This document shows, piece after piece, positions 8,443 to 17,375 of a stretch of 64,000 nucleotides of DNA. The notes beneath the pieces were generated by a model that saw nothing but the letters and a program-made list of their open reading frames with translations, was not told the origin of the DNA and searched no databases. The first letter of the stretch is position 1. The number at the start of each line of letters is the position of its first letter. The stretch lies in NCBI RefSeq assembly GCF_000952155.1, contig NZ_JYON01000014.1:1-64000 (forward strand), given 5' to 3'. Made by a program: the position numbers and the translations under genes. Source of the stretch: Aliterella atlantica CENA595 (GTDB lineage: Bacteria > Cyanobacteriota > Cyanobacteriia > Cyanobacteriales > Chroococcidiopsidaceae).

Positions 8443-9132
8443 TTACAATCTTTGCAGTAGGCTGCGCCCGTGAGTATCTGTACCGCAAGTGCTGAGTAAC
8501 CCGTGAATAGCAGCTAAGTTTCCTACTTGTTGGCTTTCAGTCGGGCTAGGTTTCCAAGGATTGGGGTTATTGTAAGCGTAATAGGTTTCTACTCCATCAA
8601 TACCTAGTATTGCTGCTGCGGGAATTAGCTCAAAGTGCGACTTTCTGTAACGCGCCGGATGTGCTAAAACCGCTAATCCGCCAGCTTTGTGAATGGCTGC
8701 AATAACGTTAGCAGCTTGATAATCTTCGCCTTTACTAGCGCTTCTTTGTAAATATAGCTGCAAGCATGGGTGTGAAGGCTCAAAAGCGTAGCCCAAGATA
8801 TGTACTTCCACACCTAGCAGATTGGCATTAATTTCTACACCGCTCCAAAGTTGAGGCGCTGGTTGTTCGCTCTGGGGATGACTCCACTTCCAATCTTCTA
8901 AATAACGTTGCGCTACCTTGTAACCGCCGATATTATGATGATCGGTAATTGCAAGTCCTTGCAAACCAATAGCGATCGCTTGCTCTATTAACTCTTCTGG
9001 TTGAAACCTACCGTCAGAATGGACGGTATGCATATGAAAGTTATAGGTGTAAGGACAACTTGCGGCATCAAGAGTCGCAAAGATTTGCTGCAAACGTTGG
9101 TATGAAGTAGAAGTACGGGCATTCACCGCCAT
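8443..9132 (-). CDS. PHP domain metal-dependent phosphoesterase
   Basis: The protein has 229 residues. The N-terminal metal-binding motif HMHTVHSDG (about 33-41), the second motif ITDHHNIGG (about 62), LAHPARY (about 153) and the late TDTHG (about 218) are those of PHP-family phosphoesterases. The family acts on nucleoside or nucleotide 3',5'-phosphates (RNase AM-like YciV group) or related phosphoesters; the exact substrate cannot be told from sequence. It is convergent with the Uma2 gene and divergent from ackA, with a 264-bp spacer. Confidence 0.85.
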   Translation of the reverse strand: MAVNARTSTSYQRLQQIFATLDAASCPYTYNFHMHTVHSDGRFQPEELIEQAIAIGLQGLAITDHHNIGGYKVAQRYLEDWKWSHPQSEQPAPQLWSGVEINANLLGVEVHILGYAFEPSHPCLQLYLQRSASKGEDYQAANVIAAIHKAGGLAVLAHPARYRKSHFELIPAAAILGIDGVETYYAYNNPNPWKPSPTESQQVGNLAAIHGLLSTCGTDTHGRSLLQRL

Positions 9133-9396
9133 AACTGCCTCTCGAACGAATAATTACGTTCCCCTAATAAGCTCTAACACATTGCCGAAACTGCTTTTGG
9201 TGTCATTAAGTACAAATAACTAAGCTAAAAAGCACTCAAGCAAAGATTTAGATATGTTAATAACTATTCTAAAAGTTCTAGCATACAACTTGGGACAGAA
9301 GCAGGGAATTATTAAGCTAGATAGTCTGAAAGTCGTATATAGTCAAATTTTATGCTATCAAATCTGGCTCGTTGCCCTAGATTCTCGTAGTAGCCG

Positions 9397-10605
9397 ATGA
9401 AAATTTTAGTATTAAACGCAGGTTCTAGCAGTCAAAAAAGCTGCTTGTATCAGGTAGACGATCCTTTCCCCAATTTACCGCTAGAGCCGTTGTGGGAAGC
9501 TAAAGTTAATTGGACGTATCAGCAAGGCACAGCAGAACTCAAAGTTAAAACAAGTAGAGGCATTCTACAACAAGAAATACCAAGCGATCGCCGTTTAGAA
9601 GTTGTTGCCCAGATGTTAGATACTTTATCTCAAGGCGATACTCAGGTAATTGACAGCTTATCAGAAATAGATATTGTCGGTCATCGGGTAGTACATGGCG
9701 GTCAAGACTACCGTACACCTACAATCGTGACTCCAGAAGTAAAAGACGCAATTATTCATCTAGCTAACTTTGCTCCAGTTCACAATCCAGCTAATTTAGA
9801 AGGTATTGAAGCAGTCGAACAAATTCTCCCAGATGTGACGCAAATAGCTGTATTTGACACAGCTTTTCACAGTCAACTACCTTTAAAGGCTGCTGTGTAT
9901 CCAATTCCTTACTCATTTTTCGAGCAAGGTATCCGGCGCTATGGATTTCACGGGATCAATCATCAGTATTGCGCCGAACGTACTGCCCAATTGTTAAATA
10001 GAGATATTAAGTCTTTACGGTTAGTTACTTGTCATTTGGGTAATGGCTGCTCTTTAGCTGCAATCAAAGATGGAATCAGTATTGATACAACGATGGGTTT
10101 TACTCCCCTTGAAGGGTTAATGATGGGTAGTCGTTCGGGTTCTATCGATCCTGGGATTCTTATTCATCTTGAGCGAGAGCATAACTACAACGCAGATAAG
10201 TTAGATGAAATGCTCAATAAAGCTGCTGGCTTAAAAGGTATTTCTGGTATATCAAACGATATACGGCAAATTGTTGCAGCTACAAATAATTCCCGCGCTC
10301 AATTGGCTATTGATATGTACGTGCGATCGCTCATTCAGCATATTGGCGCTATGCTTATCACTCTAGGCGGATTAGATGCACTGGTATTTACTGGTGGTGT
10401 CGGCGAAAATCAGCCTTTTATCAGAGCCGCAGCTTGTGAGGCTTTAACCTTTATTGGCGTAAAACTTAACGCAGCAAAAAATGAAGATGCGCCGATTGAT
10501 ACTGACATTGCTCAAGCCGAATCATCAGCGCGAGTGTTAGTAATACAAGCTCAAGAAGATTGGGCGATCGCCAAAGAGTGCTGGAAAATAGCTAAAATGC
10601 AGTAG
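9397..10605 (+). CDS. ackA: acetate kinase
   Basis: The protein has 402 residues, the usual length. It converts acetyl phosphate and ADP to acetate and ATP, reversibly, in the cytoplasm. Family signatures are all present: the N-terminal phosphate loop LVLNAGSSSQK, HRVVHGG, the DTAFH catalytic Asp, RRYGFHG, CHLGNGCS and SRSGSIDPG, and the late FTGGVGEN. No catalytic phosphotransacetylase is adjacent; the only related gene in the window is the BioD-like/DRTGG protein at about 25.9 kb. A small membrane-protein gene follows 25 bp downstream. Confidence 0.97.
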   Translation: MKILVLNAGSSSQKSCLYQVDDPFPNLPLEPLWEAKVNWTYQQGTAELKVKTSRGILQQEIPSDRRLEVVAQMLDTLSQGDTQVIDSLSEIDIVGHRVVHGGQDYRTPTIVTPEVKDAIIHLANFAPVHNPANLEGIEAVEQILPDVTQIAVFDTAFHSQLPLKAAVYPIPYSFFEQGIRRYGFHGINHQYCAERTAQLLNRDIKSLRLVTCHLGNGCSLAAIKDGISIDTTMGFTPLEGLMMGSRSGSIDPGILIHLEREHNYNADKLDEMLNKAAGLKGISGISNDIRQIVAATNNSRAQLAIDMYVRSLIQHIGAMLITLGGLDALVFTGGVGENQPFIRAAACEALTFIGVKLNAAKNEDAPIDTDIAQAESSARVLVIQAQEDWAIAKECWKIAKMQ

Positions 10606-10630
10606 ATTTAGCTTGGGCAGGAATTAATCG

Positions 10631-10915
10631 ATGAGAACCACCGCTAATTTAGTTATATCTTTAGCTGTCGCTTTTTGGGTAATCGCGATCGCAGTTATCT
10701 CTCTTAAAAACGTCACGCCAATATCGCTAAAATTTCTTACTTTTGAGTCTATTCAACTGCCATTTTTTCTAGTTATAGCTTTTAGCGTATGTGCAGGCAT
10801 AATTCTTATGGCATTAATTCAGCCATTATGGAGCATATCCGGTTCGAGAAGAAGGTCTTATCGAGCAGATGACTTTGATGAAGATGATTTTTCTTTCAAC
10901 GACAAAGTGCGTTGA
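10631..10915 (+). CDS. LapA-like (DUF1049) two-pass membrane protein
   Basis: The protein has 94 residues with two hydrophobic segments (about 8-28 and 43-65) separated by the short LapA-type loop (SLKNVTPISLKFLTFES). The cytoplasmic tail is acidic and polar (DDFDEDDFSF). This matches the lipopolysaccharide assembly protein A/DUF1049 family widespread in cyanobacteria. It lies 25 bp behind ackA and is probably co-transcribed, though no functional link is known. Confidence 0.75.
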   Translation: MRTTANLVISLAVAFWVIAIAVISLKNVTPISLKFLTFESIQLPFFLVIAFSVCAGIILMALIQPLWSISGSRRRSYRADDFDEDDFSFNDKVR

Positions 10916-10928
10916 TACTCGAACAAAC

Positions 10929-11861
10929 TTATTTTTCGAGGGGAATTTGCTGCAACCAAGTTTCTAAGTCAGTAATATTAGAAAAATCTAATAAATTTAC
11001 TGCCAAATCCTCCAATTGAGTTAACGACAACTTTTCAATGCGCTGTTGCAGTTCAGGTCTAATATTTCCTACTTTTCGAGGGAGCAACAGCATAGTTAGC
11101 GATAAAGCCTCTGCTTGCTTTCCTCGTTCAATGCCTTGTACAATTCCTTCTTCCATCCAGCTTGTAACTATTTGCATAGCCGCCTCCTTTTGTGTTGGTT
11201 CAATTCTATCAATTTCAGCTTGAAAAATCCGATTTTCTTGCTCGTTTAACCTTAAATAACTGTCAATGAATCCAGATATTAACTGCATCCTTGCTGGATC
11301 TAGCCTCAAAGTTGTCAGTAAACGCAAACATTCAAACTTCACTCTGGGACGATCTTTATCAGCTATATTCATTTTAGCCATCAACGCACTAGCAACAGGA
11401 TTTGCTTGCTGCACGAAATCGCGCCAATTAAGCTGATTTAGCTGAATAACATCGTAGTTAAAATCTAAAACTACTTTGTTGGGAAATGCTACTTGATGGT
11501 GACTTGTTTCGATAGTTTTGGGATACTTGTAGGAAAAGATTGCTATTGGATAAATCGGTAAATCGAATTTCTCATACAAGCGAGAAAAGTATTTGAACAT
11601 TCGTTTGCCAAAATTAGCTTGCTGCTGCGCTTGATTTTCTACATGAATTAAGAAAAAAGATTCTTGAGAGCGAAATTTAGCTTTGACAATTAGATCGGCT
11701 TCATAGCGATCGCCAAAGGTAATATCAGTAAAAATCTCTTTGTCTAAAAATGTAATTGAATCGCGTTCTACATAAGCTAACACCTCTGGAAAAAACAATT
11801 CCATAAACTCAACAAAAAATGTACTGATGAGTTCCTTAAACAAGCGATCGTGGTCAATCAT
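10929..11861 (-). CDS. Rpn/PD-(D/E)xK-type nuclease-like protein with DUF4351 domain
   Basis: I chose the ATG at 11861 because it overlaps the polA stop as ATGA; a start 15 bp further upstream is possible. The product is about 310 residues. The N-terminus (DHDRLFKELISTFFVEFMEL) and the block GDRYEADLIVKAKF...FFLIHVENQ fit the Rpn recombination-promoting nuclease/transposase-like fold (D, then ExQ). The C-terminus (LLPRKVGNIRPELQQRIEKL) is a DUF4351 domain. Such proteins are multi-copy in cyanobacteria and of uncertain function. The tight overlap with polA implies co-translation. Confidence 0.8.
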   Translation of the reverse strand: MIDHDRLFKELISTFFVEFMELFFPEVLAYVERDSITFLDKEIFTDITFGDRYEADLIVKAKFRSQESFFLIHVENQAQQQANFGKRMFKYFSRLYEKFDLPIYPIAIFSYKYPKTIETSHHQVAFPNKVVLDFNYDVIQLNQLNWRDFVQQANPVASALMAKMNIADKDRPRVKFECLRLLTTLRLDPARMQLISGFIDSYLRLNEQENRIFQAEIDRIEPTQKEAAMQIVTSWMEEGIVQGIERGKQAEALSLTMLLLPRKVGNIRPELQQRIEKLSLTQLEDLAVNLLDFSNITDLETWLQQIPLEK

Positions 11862-14767
11862 TTTGTTTCCATCCAATTTTGCCCTGCACGTACCTCAACT
11901 AGCAACGGGACGCTCAAATCTACAGCAGATTCCATCGTCGATTTAATTTCTGGCTGCAATTGTTCCCACTCATCGGGGGAAACTTCAAATACTAATTCAT
12001 CGTGAACTTGTAATAGCAACCGCGCTTGATAATTAGGCAAAATTTTGAATAGCCGCGACATCGCAATTTTAATAATATCAGCACTAGACCCTTGAATTGG
12101 TGCATTTGCCGCTGCCCGCAGTAGCGCCGCATCATTAGCTGTTAAGCCTTTAATTTCATCTAAGTTAATGTCTTCTGGCTTGTAATTGCGGAACTTACGC
12201 AGGCGATCGCTAGTAAAATTAAAATAACGCCGACGACCTAAAATAGTTTCTACGTAACCATTGGCGATCGCTTGTTGCTGCATTGTTTGTAAATAGGTAA
12301 AAATCTGTGGGTAAGTCTGGTTAAATTTCTCAATAAACAACTTACCATCAGCAGCTTTCATTCCAGTTTCCCTGGCAAATCTTTGAGCGCCCATCCCATA
12401 AATCACGCCAAAGTTAATAGTCTTTGCCAATCTCCTCTCGTCAGGTGTAACTTTCTCTTTCTCAAACAACAATCGCGCCGTTACAGTATGAATATCTTCA
12501 TTACCTTGATAAGCTGAAACTAATATCGGTTCTTGACACAAATGAGCCAAAATTCGCAACTCAATTTGAGAGTAATCAGCCGCTACCATTAACCAGCCAG
12601 ATTCCGGTATAAATGCTTTACGAATTTGCCGACTAAAAGCTGTACGTATAGGAATATTCTGCAAATTAGGATTAGAAGAAGATAATCGTCCTGTAGAAGT
12701 AGCAGTTTGGTTAAAATTAGTATGCACTCGTCCTGTGTCTGGACGTACTAATAAAGGAAGCGCATCTACATAAGTAGATTTTAATTTTGATAAAGTGCGG
12801 TACTCCAAAACTGCATCAACAACTGGATGATCGCCTTGTAACTTTTCTAAAGTTGCTGCATCAGTAGAATAACCTGTTTGAATTTTTCTAGATTTTTTGC
12901 GGTCTAAATTTAGTTTGTCAAACAACAATTCACTCAACTTTTTGGGAGAACCTAAATTAAATGTCTCTCCTGCTGCTGCGTAGGCTTGTTGTTCTAATGA
13001 TGCTAAATCTTGCTCTAATTTCTGAGAAAGCCCGTTTAAGTATTGCGAATCAATCCGAATACCGTCATACTCCATCTGCGCTAATACAGGTTCTAAGGGT
13101 TGTTCTACTTCTAGTAGTAGTTGATGAGAGTTTGGTACTTTATCTAATTCTTCTCTTAGCTTTGCTACTAATCTAAAAGTGCAATGAACATCCATCCCGC
13201 AATAATCAGCTACAGCAGGAATGTCTATATCGCCAATTGTTTGACCTTTAGGAACTAAATCTGAGTAACTTCTAGCTGTTATTCCTAAGTATTTTTGACT
13301 TAAATCGCTCAGATTATGACTGCTATCAGGGTTCAAAATATAACTTGCTAGCATCGTGTCAAATATCACCCCAGCTAGGGTAATTCCTTGACAATGAAAA
13401 ACTAAGCGATCGAATTTAGCATTTTGTAAGGCTTTAGGATATTTATCACTTTCTAAAATAAACCTTAACTCATTTAAAACTGTATCTGTATCTAAGTTTT
13501 CTCCTATTGTATGTCCCATAGGGATATAAGCCATATCTACAGGTTTTGCCCCCCAGCAACAGCCAATTCCTACTAATTTTGCATCCCTTGGTTCTAATGC
13601 TGAAGTTTCAGTATCCCAAGCAACAGGTGTATCTAGATTAGTAAAAGTTTTTAGCTTATCAATTAAGTGAGCTAATTTAGCTGGAGTATCAATAATTTGG
13701 GGTTGAATCGGAGAAGATTTTTGCTGTTTGCTAGCGGCTGTATCCGCAGCACTGAAAAACCACAAGTCTTCACTAAAAAACTCAGGTTCTTCAACTTTAT
13801 TTACTGGCTTATTTTCTGATACCTCTGCAATCCCACCAAATTGCTGTTGGAGTTGGTGAACTTTGCCTAAAAACGATTTAAATTCTAGCTTTTCTAAAAT
13901 AGGCTCTAAAATAGTGCTATCAAACCCTGTTAGCTGACAATTTTCTAATTGAATATCTAAAGGAACATCTGTAACAATCTTCGCCATAAACCGCGAGTGA
14001 TAAGCATCTTCTTTGCCTGCTTCTAATTTCTTTTGGGTAGCGCCTTTGATTTGGTCTAAAGATGAATATATATTATCAAGATTGTTGTAAGCATCCAATA
14101 ACTGAACTGCGGTTTTTTCGCCAATTCCTTTAACTCCAGGAATATTATCTGACTTGTCGCCGCACAAAGCTTTAAAATCAACTACTTGCGATGGTAAAAC
14201 TCCAATTTTTTCCTTTACTTGTTCGATGCCAAACTCATTAGGACCAGTACCACCGCGCTGAATAAATGTACTGCTAAGGTATAAAACTTTGATATGTTGT
14301 TCGATGTCAACAAGTTGAAATAAATCGCGATCGCCTGTCAAAATCTTGACTGCATACCCCGCGTCACTTGCCTGCATCGCTAAAGTACCCAAAACATCGT
14401 CAGCTTCGTAACCAGGCGCAGTCACAATTGGTAGATTCAAGCCTGCTAGTAATTCGTGCAAATTCTTCAGATCGGGAACAAAATCTTCTGGCGTACCAGG
14501 ACGATCCGCCTTATAAGTATCATCGGCTTCATGGCGAAAAGTTGGCAAACCAAGGTCAAAAGCGATCGCCATTGCTGTAGGCTTGTGAATTGTCATTACT
14601 TCTAGCAATGACTTGAGGAAGCCAAAACAAACGCTGGTAGGAATCCCTGTTGTAGTTCTCAATCCCCCATCTCGTCCCTTAGCAAAGGCAAAATACGAAC
14701 GAAATGCTAGAGAATGTCCGTCAACGAGGATAAATAAAGAGCGATCGCTATTTGTAGCTTGAGACAT
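11858..14767 (-). CDS. polA: DNA polymerase I
   Basis: The protein has 969 residues in three domains. A 5'-3' exonuclease spans about 1-300 (ILVDGHSLAFRSY, EADDVLG, CGDKSDNIPGVKGIGEKTA). A 3'-5' exonuclease spans about 360-540; its acidic residues look intact (DTET near 385, NAKFD, and YCGMD), so proofreading should be active, unlike in many bacterial Pol I enzymes. The polymerase domain spans about 580-969, with motif A DYSQIELR (about 730), motif B RRLAKTINFGVIYG and motif C QVHDELVFE (about 925). It acts in repair and Okazaki fragment maturation. The DUF4351 gene overlaps its stop. Confidence 0.97.
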   Translation of the reverse strand: MSQATNSDRSLFILVDGHSLAFRSYFAFAKGRDGGLRTTTGIPTSVCFGFLKSLLEVMTIHKPTAMAIAFDLGLPTFRHEADDTYKADRPGTPEDFVPDLKNLHELLAGLNLPIVTAPGYEADDVLGTLAMQASDAGYAVKILTGDRDLFQLVDIEQHIKVLYLSSTFIQRGGTGPNEFGIEQVKEKIGVLPSQVVDFKALCGDKSDNIPGVKGIGEKTAVQLLDAYNNLDNIYSSLDQIKGATQKKLEAGKEDAYHSRFMAKIVTDVPLDIQLENCQLTGFDSTILEPILEKLEFKSFLGKVHQLQQQFGGIAEVSENKPVNKVEEPEFFSEDLWFFSAADTAASKQQKSSPIQPQIIDTPAKLAHLIDKLKTFTNLDTPVAWDTETSALEPRDAKLVGIGCCWGAKPVDMAYIPMGHTIGENLDTDTVLNELRFILESDKYPKALQNAKFDRLVFHCQGITLAGVIFDTMLASYILNPDSSHNLSDLSQKYLGITARSYSDLVPKGQTIGDIDIPAVADYCGMDVHCTFRLVAKLREELDKVPNSHQLLLEVEQPLEPVLAQMEYDGIRIDSQYLNGLSQKLEQDLASLEQQAYAAAGETFNLGSPKKLSELLFDKLNLDRKKSRKIQTGYSTDAATLEKLQGDHPVVDAVLEYRTLSKLKSTYVDALPLLVRPDTGRVHTNFNQTATSTGRLSSSNPNLQNIPIRTAFSRQIRKAFIPESGWLMVAADYSQIELRILAHLCQEPILVSAYQGNEDIHTVTARLLFEKEKVTPDERRLAKTINFGVIYGMGAQRFARETGMKAADGKLFIEKFNQTYPQIFTYLQTMQQQAIANGYVETILGRRRYFNFTSDRLRKFRNYKPEDINLDEIKGLTANDAALLRAAANAPIQGSSADIIKIAMSRLFKILPNYQARLLLQVHDELVFEVSPDEWEQLQPEIKSTMESAVDLSVPLLVEVRAGQNWMETK

Positions 14768-14951
14768 AAAAATAATTTAGTTACTGGTATAGCCAATTAG
14801 GGCATTGTATTGACAGATAATCTGCTTATCTCTAATAATGGTAGATCGGCTGTCTAATTCCTGCTCGGATCGGGTAGACGCATAAAAAAGGCTGGAGCTT
14901 TAGTAGAATGAATCATCCAGCTACCTGTACGGCAAATTTACAAATCATCCC

Positions 14952-15329
14952 ATGACTTACGCAATTATTGAAACAGGCGGCAAGCAACTAAGAGTTGAAC
15001 CAGGTCGCTTCTACGACGTTGAATTATTACCGACCGAACCCGACCAAACTTTAACTCTAGAATCAGTATTATTAGTACATCATGATGACGGCGTAACAAT
15101 TGGACAGCCGTTTATCGCTGGTGCAAGTGTAGAGGGTACGGTACTGAGGCACTTTAGAGGTCGCAAAGTTCTCGTCTACAAGATGAAACCAAAAAAGAAA
15201 ACTCGCAAAAAGCGGGGACACCGCCAAGAAATTACTAGATTGATGATTAACTCCATTAGTCTCAACGGTGCGGTAATAGCTGAAAAAACAGCAGATACAC
15301 CAGAAGCTACTCAAACTGAAGCAGAATAA
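14952..15329 (+). CDS. rplU: 50S ribosomal protein L21
   Basis: The protein has 125 residues and begins with the family signature [18 protein letters not shown]. The central [21 protein letters not shown] basic stretch contacts 23S rRNA. The C-terminal tail ([13 protein letters not shown]) is an acidic extension common in cyanobacteria. It is followed by rpmA 57 bp later, the universal L21-L27 order. Just upstream, GCTGG (about 14891) and CCAGC (about 14917) could pair in the leader. Confidence 0.97.
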   Translation: MTYAIIETGGKQLRVEPGRFYDVELLPTEPDQTLTLESVLLVHHDDGVTIGQPFIAGASVEGTVLRHFRGRKVLVYKMKPKKKTRKKRGHRQEITRLMINSISLNGAVIAEKTADTPEATQTEAE

Positions 15330-15338
15330 TAATTAGTT

Positions 15339-15361
15339 AGGGCGACTTCTTGCCCTTTTTT
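15339..15361 (+). terminator. weak hairpin with T-run between rplU and rpmA
   Basis: AGGGC / GCCCT forms a 5-bp stem with an 8-base loop, followed by five to six T, inside the 57-bp rplU-rpmA spacer. It may attenuate transcription into rpmA. The stem is short, so the effect is uncertain. Confidence 0.4.
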
Positions 15362-15386
15362 ACCATTAGCAAGCAAAGAGGACAAA

Positions 15387-15680
15387 ATGGCTCATAAGAA
15401 AGGAACAGGTAGTACCCGTAACGGTCGCGACTCTAATGCCCAAAGATTAGGCGTAAAGCGCTTTGGCGGTCAAGTTGTGCGTGCAGGAAATATTCTCGTG
15501 CGTCAGCGCGGCACAAAATTCCACCCTGGAAATAATGTTGGTATCGGTAGCGACGATACGTTATTTGCCTTAATTGATGGTGTAGTTACATTTGAGCGCA
15601 AAGGTAAAGACCGGAAAAAAGTTAGTGTCTACTCTGCACCAACTGCTGATAATGTAGAACCAGTAGCAGTTGCGTCTTAA
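15387..15680 (+). CDS. rpmA: 50S ribosomal protein L27
   Basis: The protein has 97 residues, beginning [28 protein letters not shown], the L27 signature whose flexible N-terminus reaches the peptidyl transferase centre. A ribosome binding site (AAAGAGG) precedes the ATG. The N-terminal extension that Firmicutes cleave off is absent. The last codons are part of a 9-bp inverted repeat (15671-15690). Confidence 0.97.
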   Translation: MAHKKGTGSTRNGRDSNAQRLGVKRFGGQVVRAGNILVRQRGTKFHPGNNVGIGSDDTLFALIDGVVTFERKGKDRKKVSVYSAPTADNVEPVAVAS

Positions 15681-15690
15681 GTAAGACGCA
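15671..15690 (+). terminator. hairpin overlapping the rpmA stop codon
   Basis: TGCGTCTTA and TAAGACGCA are perfect inverted repeats separated by 2 bases, and the stop codon is inside the stem. No T-run follows. It may end transcription or protect the mRNA 3' end. Confidence 0.4.
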
Positions 15691-15700
15691 TAAATATTGT

Positions 15701-15840
15701 GCAAAACAGGCGACTTAAATAATTCGTAATTCGTAATTAAGAACAAAATTAATAATTAATTCAGGTTTTATGCCTCTTAATTTATTAATCTACGAATTGC
15801 CGCTTTGCGGCTTGAATATTGATAGTTGCCTGTTTTTGCA
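15701..15840. repeat. composite inverted-repeat element (MITE-like)
   Basis: The outer arms GCAAAACAGGC (15701-15711) and its near-complement GCCTGTTTTTGC (15829-15840) enclose about 115 bp. Inside are two AATTCGT heptamers (15721-15739) and a reverse-oriented unit, 15791-15815, made of TACGAATT plus the hairpin GCCGC/GCGGC. That 25-base unit recurs exactly, inverted, at 42002-42026. I see no coding potential. It looks like a small mobile or recombinogenic cassette. Confidence 0.5.
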
Positions 15841-15880
15841 TATATAAAGTATTTTTTTAATTGCGATCGCTGACATTTTC

Positions 15881-16066
15881 TTAAGCAGCTTTTTCTTTGG
15901 CTTTGCCTTCAATATCCAATACTAAATCTTGATAACCTTGGGGTAAATCTTCAAAATCTTTAGCTTGGATTATTAAATCTAAAAATTTGTTGGTTTCATT
16001 ATTACCTAACCGCTCTCTTACCTTGTCCCAGATTCTACCTAATCTTCTGTCTAGCTTAGGATTCAT
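15881..16066 (-). CDS. 61-aa partner of the ART-like gene
   Basis: A charged, probably helical 61-residue protein (MNPKLDRRLGRIWDKVRERL...). Its ATG shares one base with the TAA of the upstream ART-like gene (TAATG), so it should be translated by coupling. I do not recognise a family. Position and size would suit an immunity or accessory protein for the ART-like domain, but that is inference. Confidence 0.6.
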   Translation of the reverse strand: MNPKLDRRLGRIWDKVRERLGNNETNKFLDLIIQAKDFEDLPQGYQDLVLDIEGKAKEKAA

Positions 16067-16671
16067 TAGTGTACCTCCGGTATCGATTCCTCTTGAACCC
16101 GTAGTGTAGTGCGATTAAGAACGACCATATATTTAGGTCTATTTCTAGTTGCTCCCACATCAATCACATCGTAACCTTTAAAAGCAGCATAACGACCTGG
16201 ATCTTGTAGTGCAGGGTATGACGTTAGGAAATCTTTATTCTGCTCTTCAATTAACTTATCGTAGGAGATGACTTTTGCGCTTTTTGGTAGACTGATGCGT
16301 AAAATAGCACCTTCTATTCCTACTCCTGTATATTCTTGGGCATCGTATTTGTCAGAACCGTAAGCAACATAAATACCATTACCAAAGATACCCTTGCCCA
16401 CATACATATCACCCGAACGAAACTGCTCGGCTAAATCTTCGCCAGTTTTGCCTTTGATACCGTAAGAGTCCAACCCTCTAAATAACTCCCGCTCCCCCGC
16501 TGCTACATATTTATTCATTTCTTGCTTGGTAATGACTTGTGGTAGTCGATCAAAACCTATATCGCGAACCAGTTATCTTAAAAACCAATCTCCTTGGGAT
16601 GTATCGCCAGTATATCGCCTAGCTCTATCAGCAACATCCGAGAGGTATGCAGCAATTTCCTCGTGCCTCAT
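16066..16671 (-). pseudogene. ADP-ribosyltransferase-like protein, interrupted by one in-frame stop
   Basis: From ATG 16671 the frame runs 32 codons, hits TAA (16573-16575), then continues in the same frame to the stop at 16066-16068. Both halves read as normal protein: MRHEEIAAYLSDVADRARR... and, after the stop, LVRDIGFDRLPQVITKQEM. The first ATG after the stop is at 16518 and would give 150 residues. That part has ELFRGLDSYG (Arg14-Gly), MYVGKGIFGNGIYVAYGS, AILRISLPKSAKVISYDKL, FKGYDVIDV and YMVVLNRTTLRVQ. This order resembles the ART-like domain at the end of phage head-morphogenesis and toxin proteins. I cannot confirm a catalytic Glu. A single substitution (for example from CAA or GAA) would explain the stop. 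Confidence 0.6.
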
Positions 16672-16700
16672 TTTGCCCTTATTTAGTGTGTTGCTCCGAG

Positions 16701-17159
16701 CTATTGGCTAACAATCGCTACGCTGGGAATAAGATGATTTGTTGCCCAACCGACAAATAAACCTAACAAAGATGTCATCCAGATCAGCCAAAAAATTTGC
16801 CGATCTCGAAAATTAGCTGCTTGCAAGTCTAGTTTGACTAACAAAACAGCACAAACAACGACTAAAGTATGAACAAATATATGCAGCCAAGAAATAACAA
16901 TAACGCTAGTAAAAGCAGCAATTACCGCAACTAAGAAAGCTTTCGAGTCTGATGCAAACAAATTAGCAAAATTATCTCTAATTTCTGCCCAAGGAGATGC
17001 AAATGTAGCTGTTAGTAGCAAACTAGACAAAGCTGCCACTACCCAAACTAACCAAAACGGCTCTGAAGCCGATAAGAACCAGCCCAATGTAATATATGCA
17101 GTTAGTAATAGCAGTATAGCTAGCCAAGGGATTTTTTTATATCTAGCCTTCTTTACCAT
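16701..17159 (-). CDS. four-segment membrane protein, unknown function
   Basis: I chose the ATG at 17159 (MVKKARYKKIPW); an ATG three codons upstream is possible. The product has 152 residues with about five hydrophobic stretches (about 12-32, 36-54, 74-94, 96-110 and 122-142). No family is recognised. It ends 30 bp before the start of the interrupted ART-like gene on the same strand, so the three genes may form one unit. Confidence 0.65.
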   Translation of the reverse strand: MVKKARYKKIPWLAILLLLTAYITLGWFLSASEPFWLVWVVAALSSLLLTATFASPWAEIRDNFANLFASDSKAFLVAVIAAFTSVIVISWLHIFVHTLVVVCAVLLVKLDLQAANFRDRQIFWLIWMTSLLGLFVGWATNHLIPSVAIVSQ

Positions 17160-17337
17160 ATAAATCAATAATTATCAATAAACCAGTGTAAACAAAGTGG
17201 TGGCTGCGTTGCTATACCTCGATCGCTATAAATTGCCTTGATGCAAGTTGAGGTAACAATCAAACAAAATTGTTGGCGATCGCACTAAATTAAGAAAACA
17301 CTTACAATATTCTCTTAAAGATTTGTAAACTAATAAA

Positions 17338-17355
17338 GACGCTCTTTGAAGCGTC
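17338..17355 (+). promoter_or_regulatory. leader hairpin upstream of cruF
   Basis: GACGC / GCGTC forms a 5-bp stem with an 8-base loop, ending about 10 bases before the GGAG ribosome binding site of cruF. It may influence translation initiation. A short stem, so weak support. Confidence 0.25.
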
Positions 17356-17375
17356 AAGTTTTGTTAGGAGTTCTC

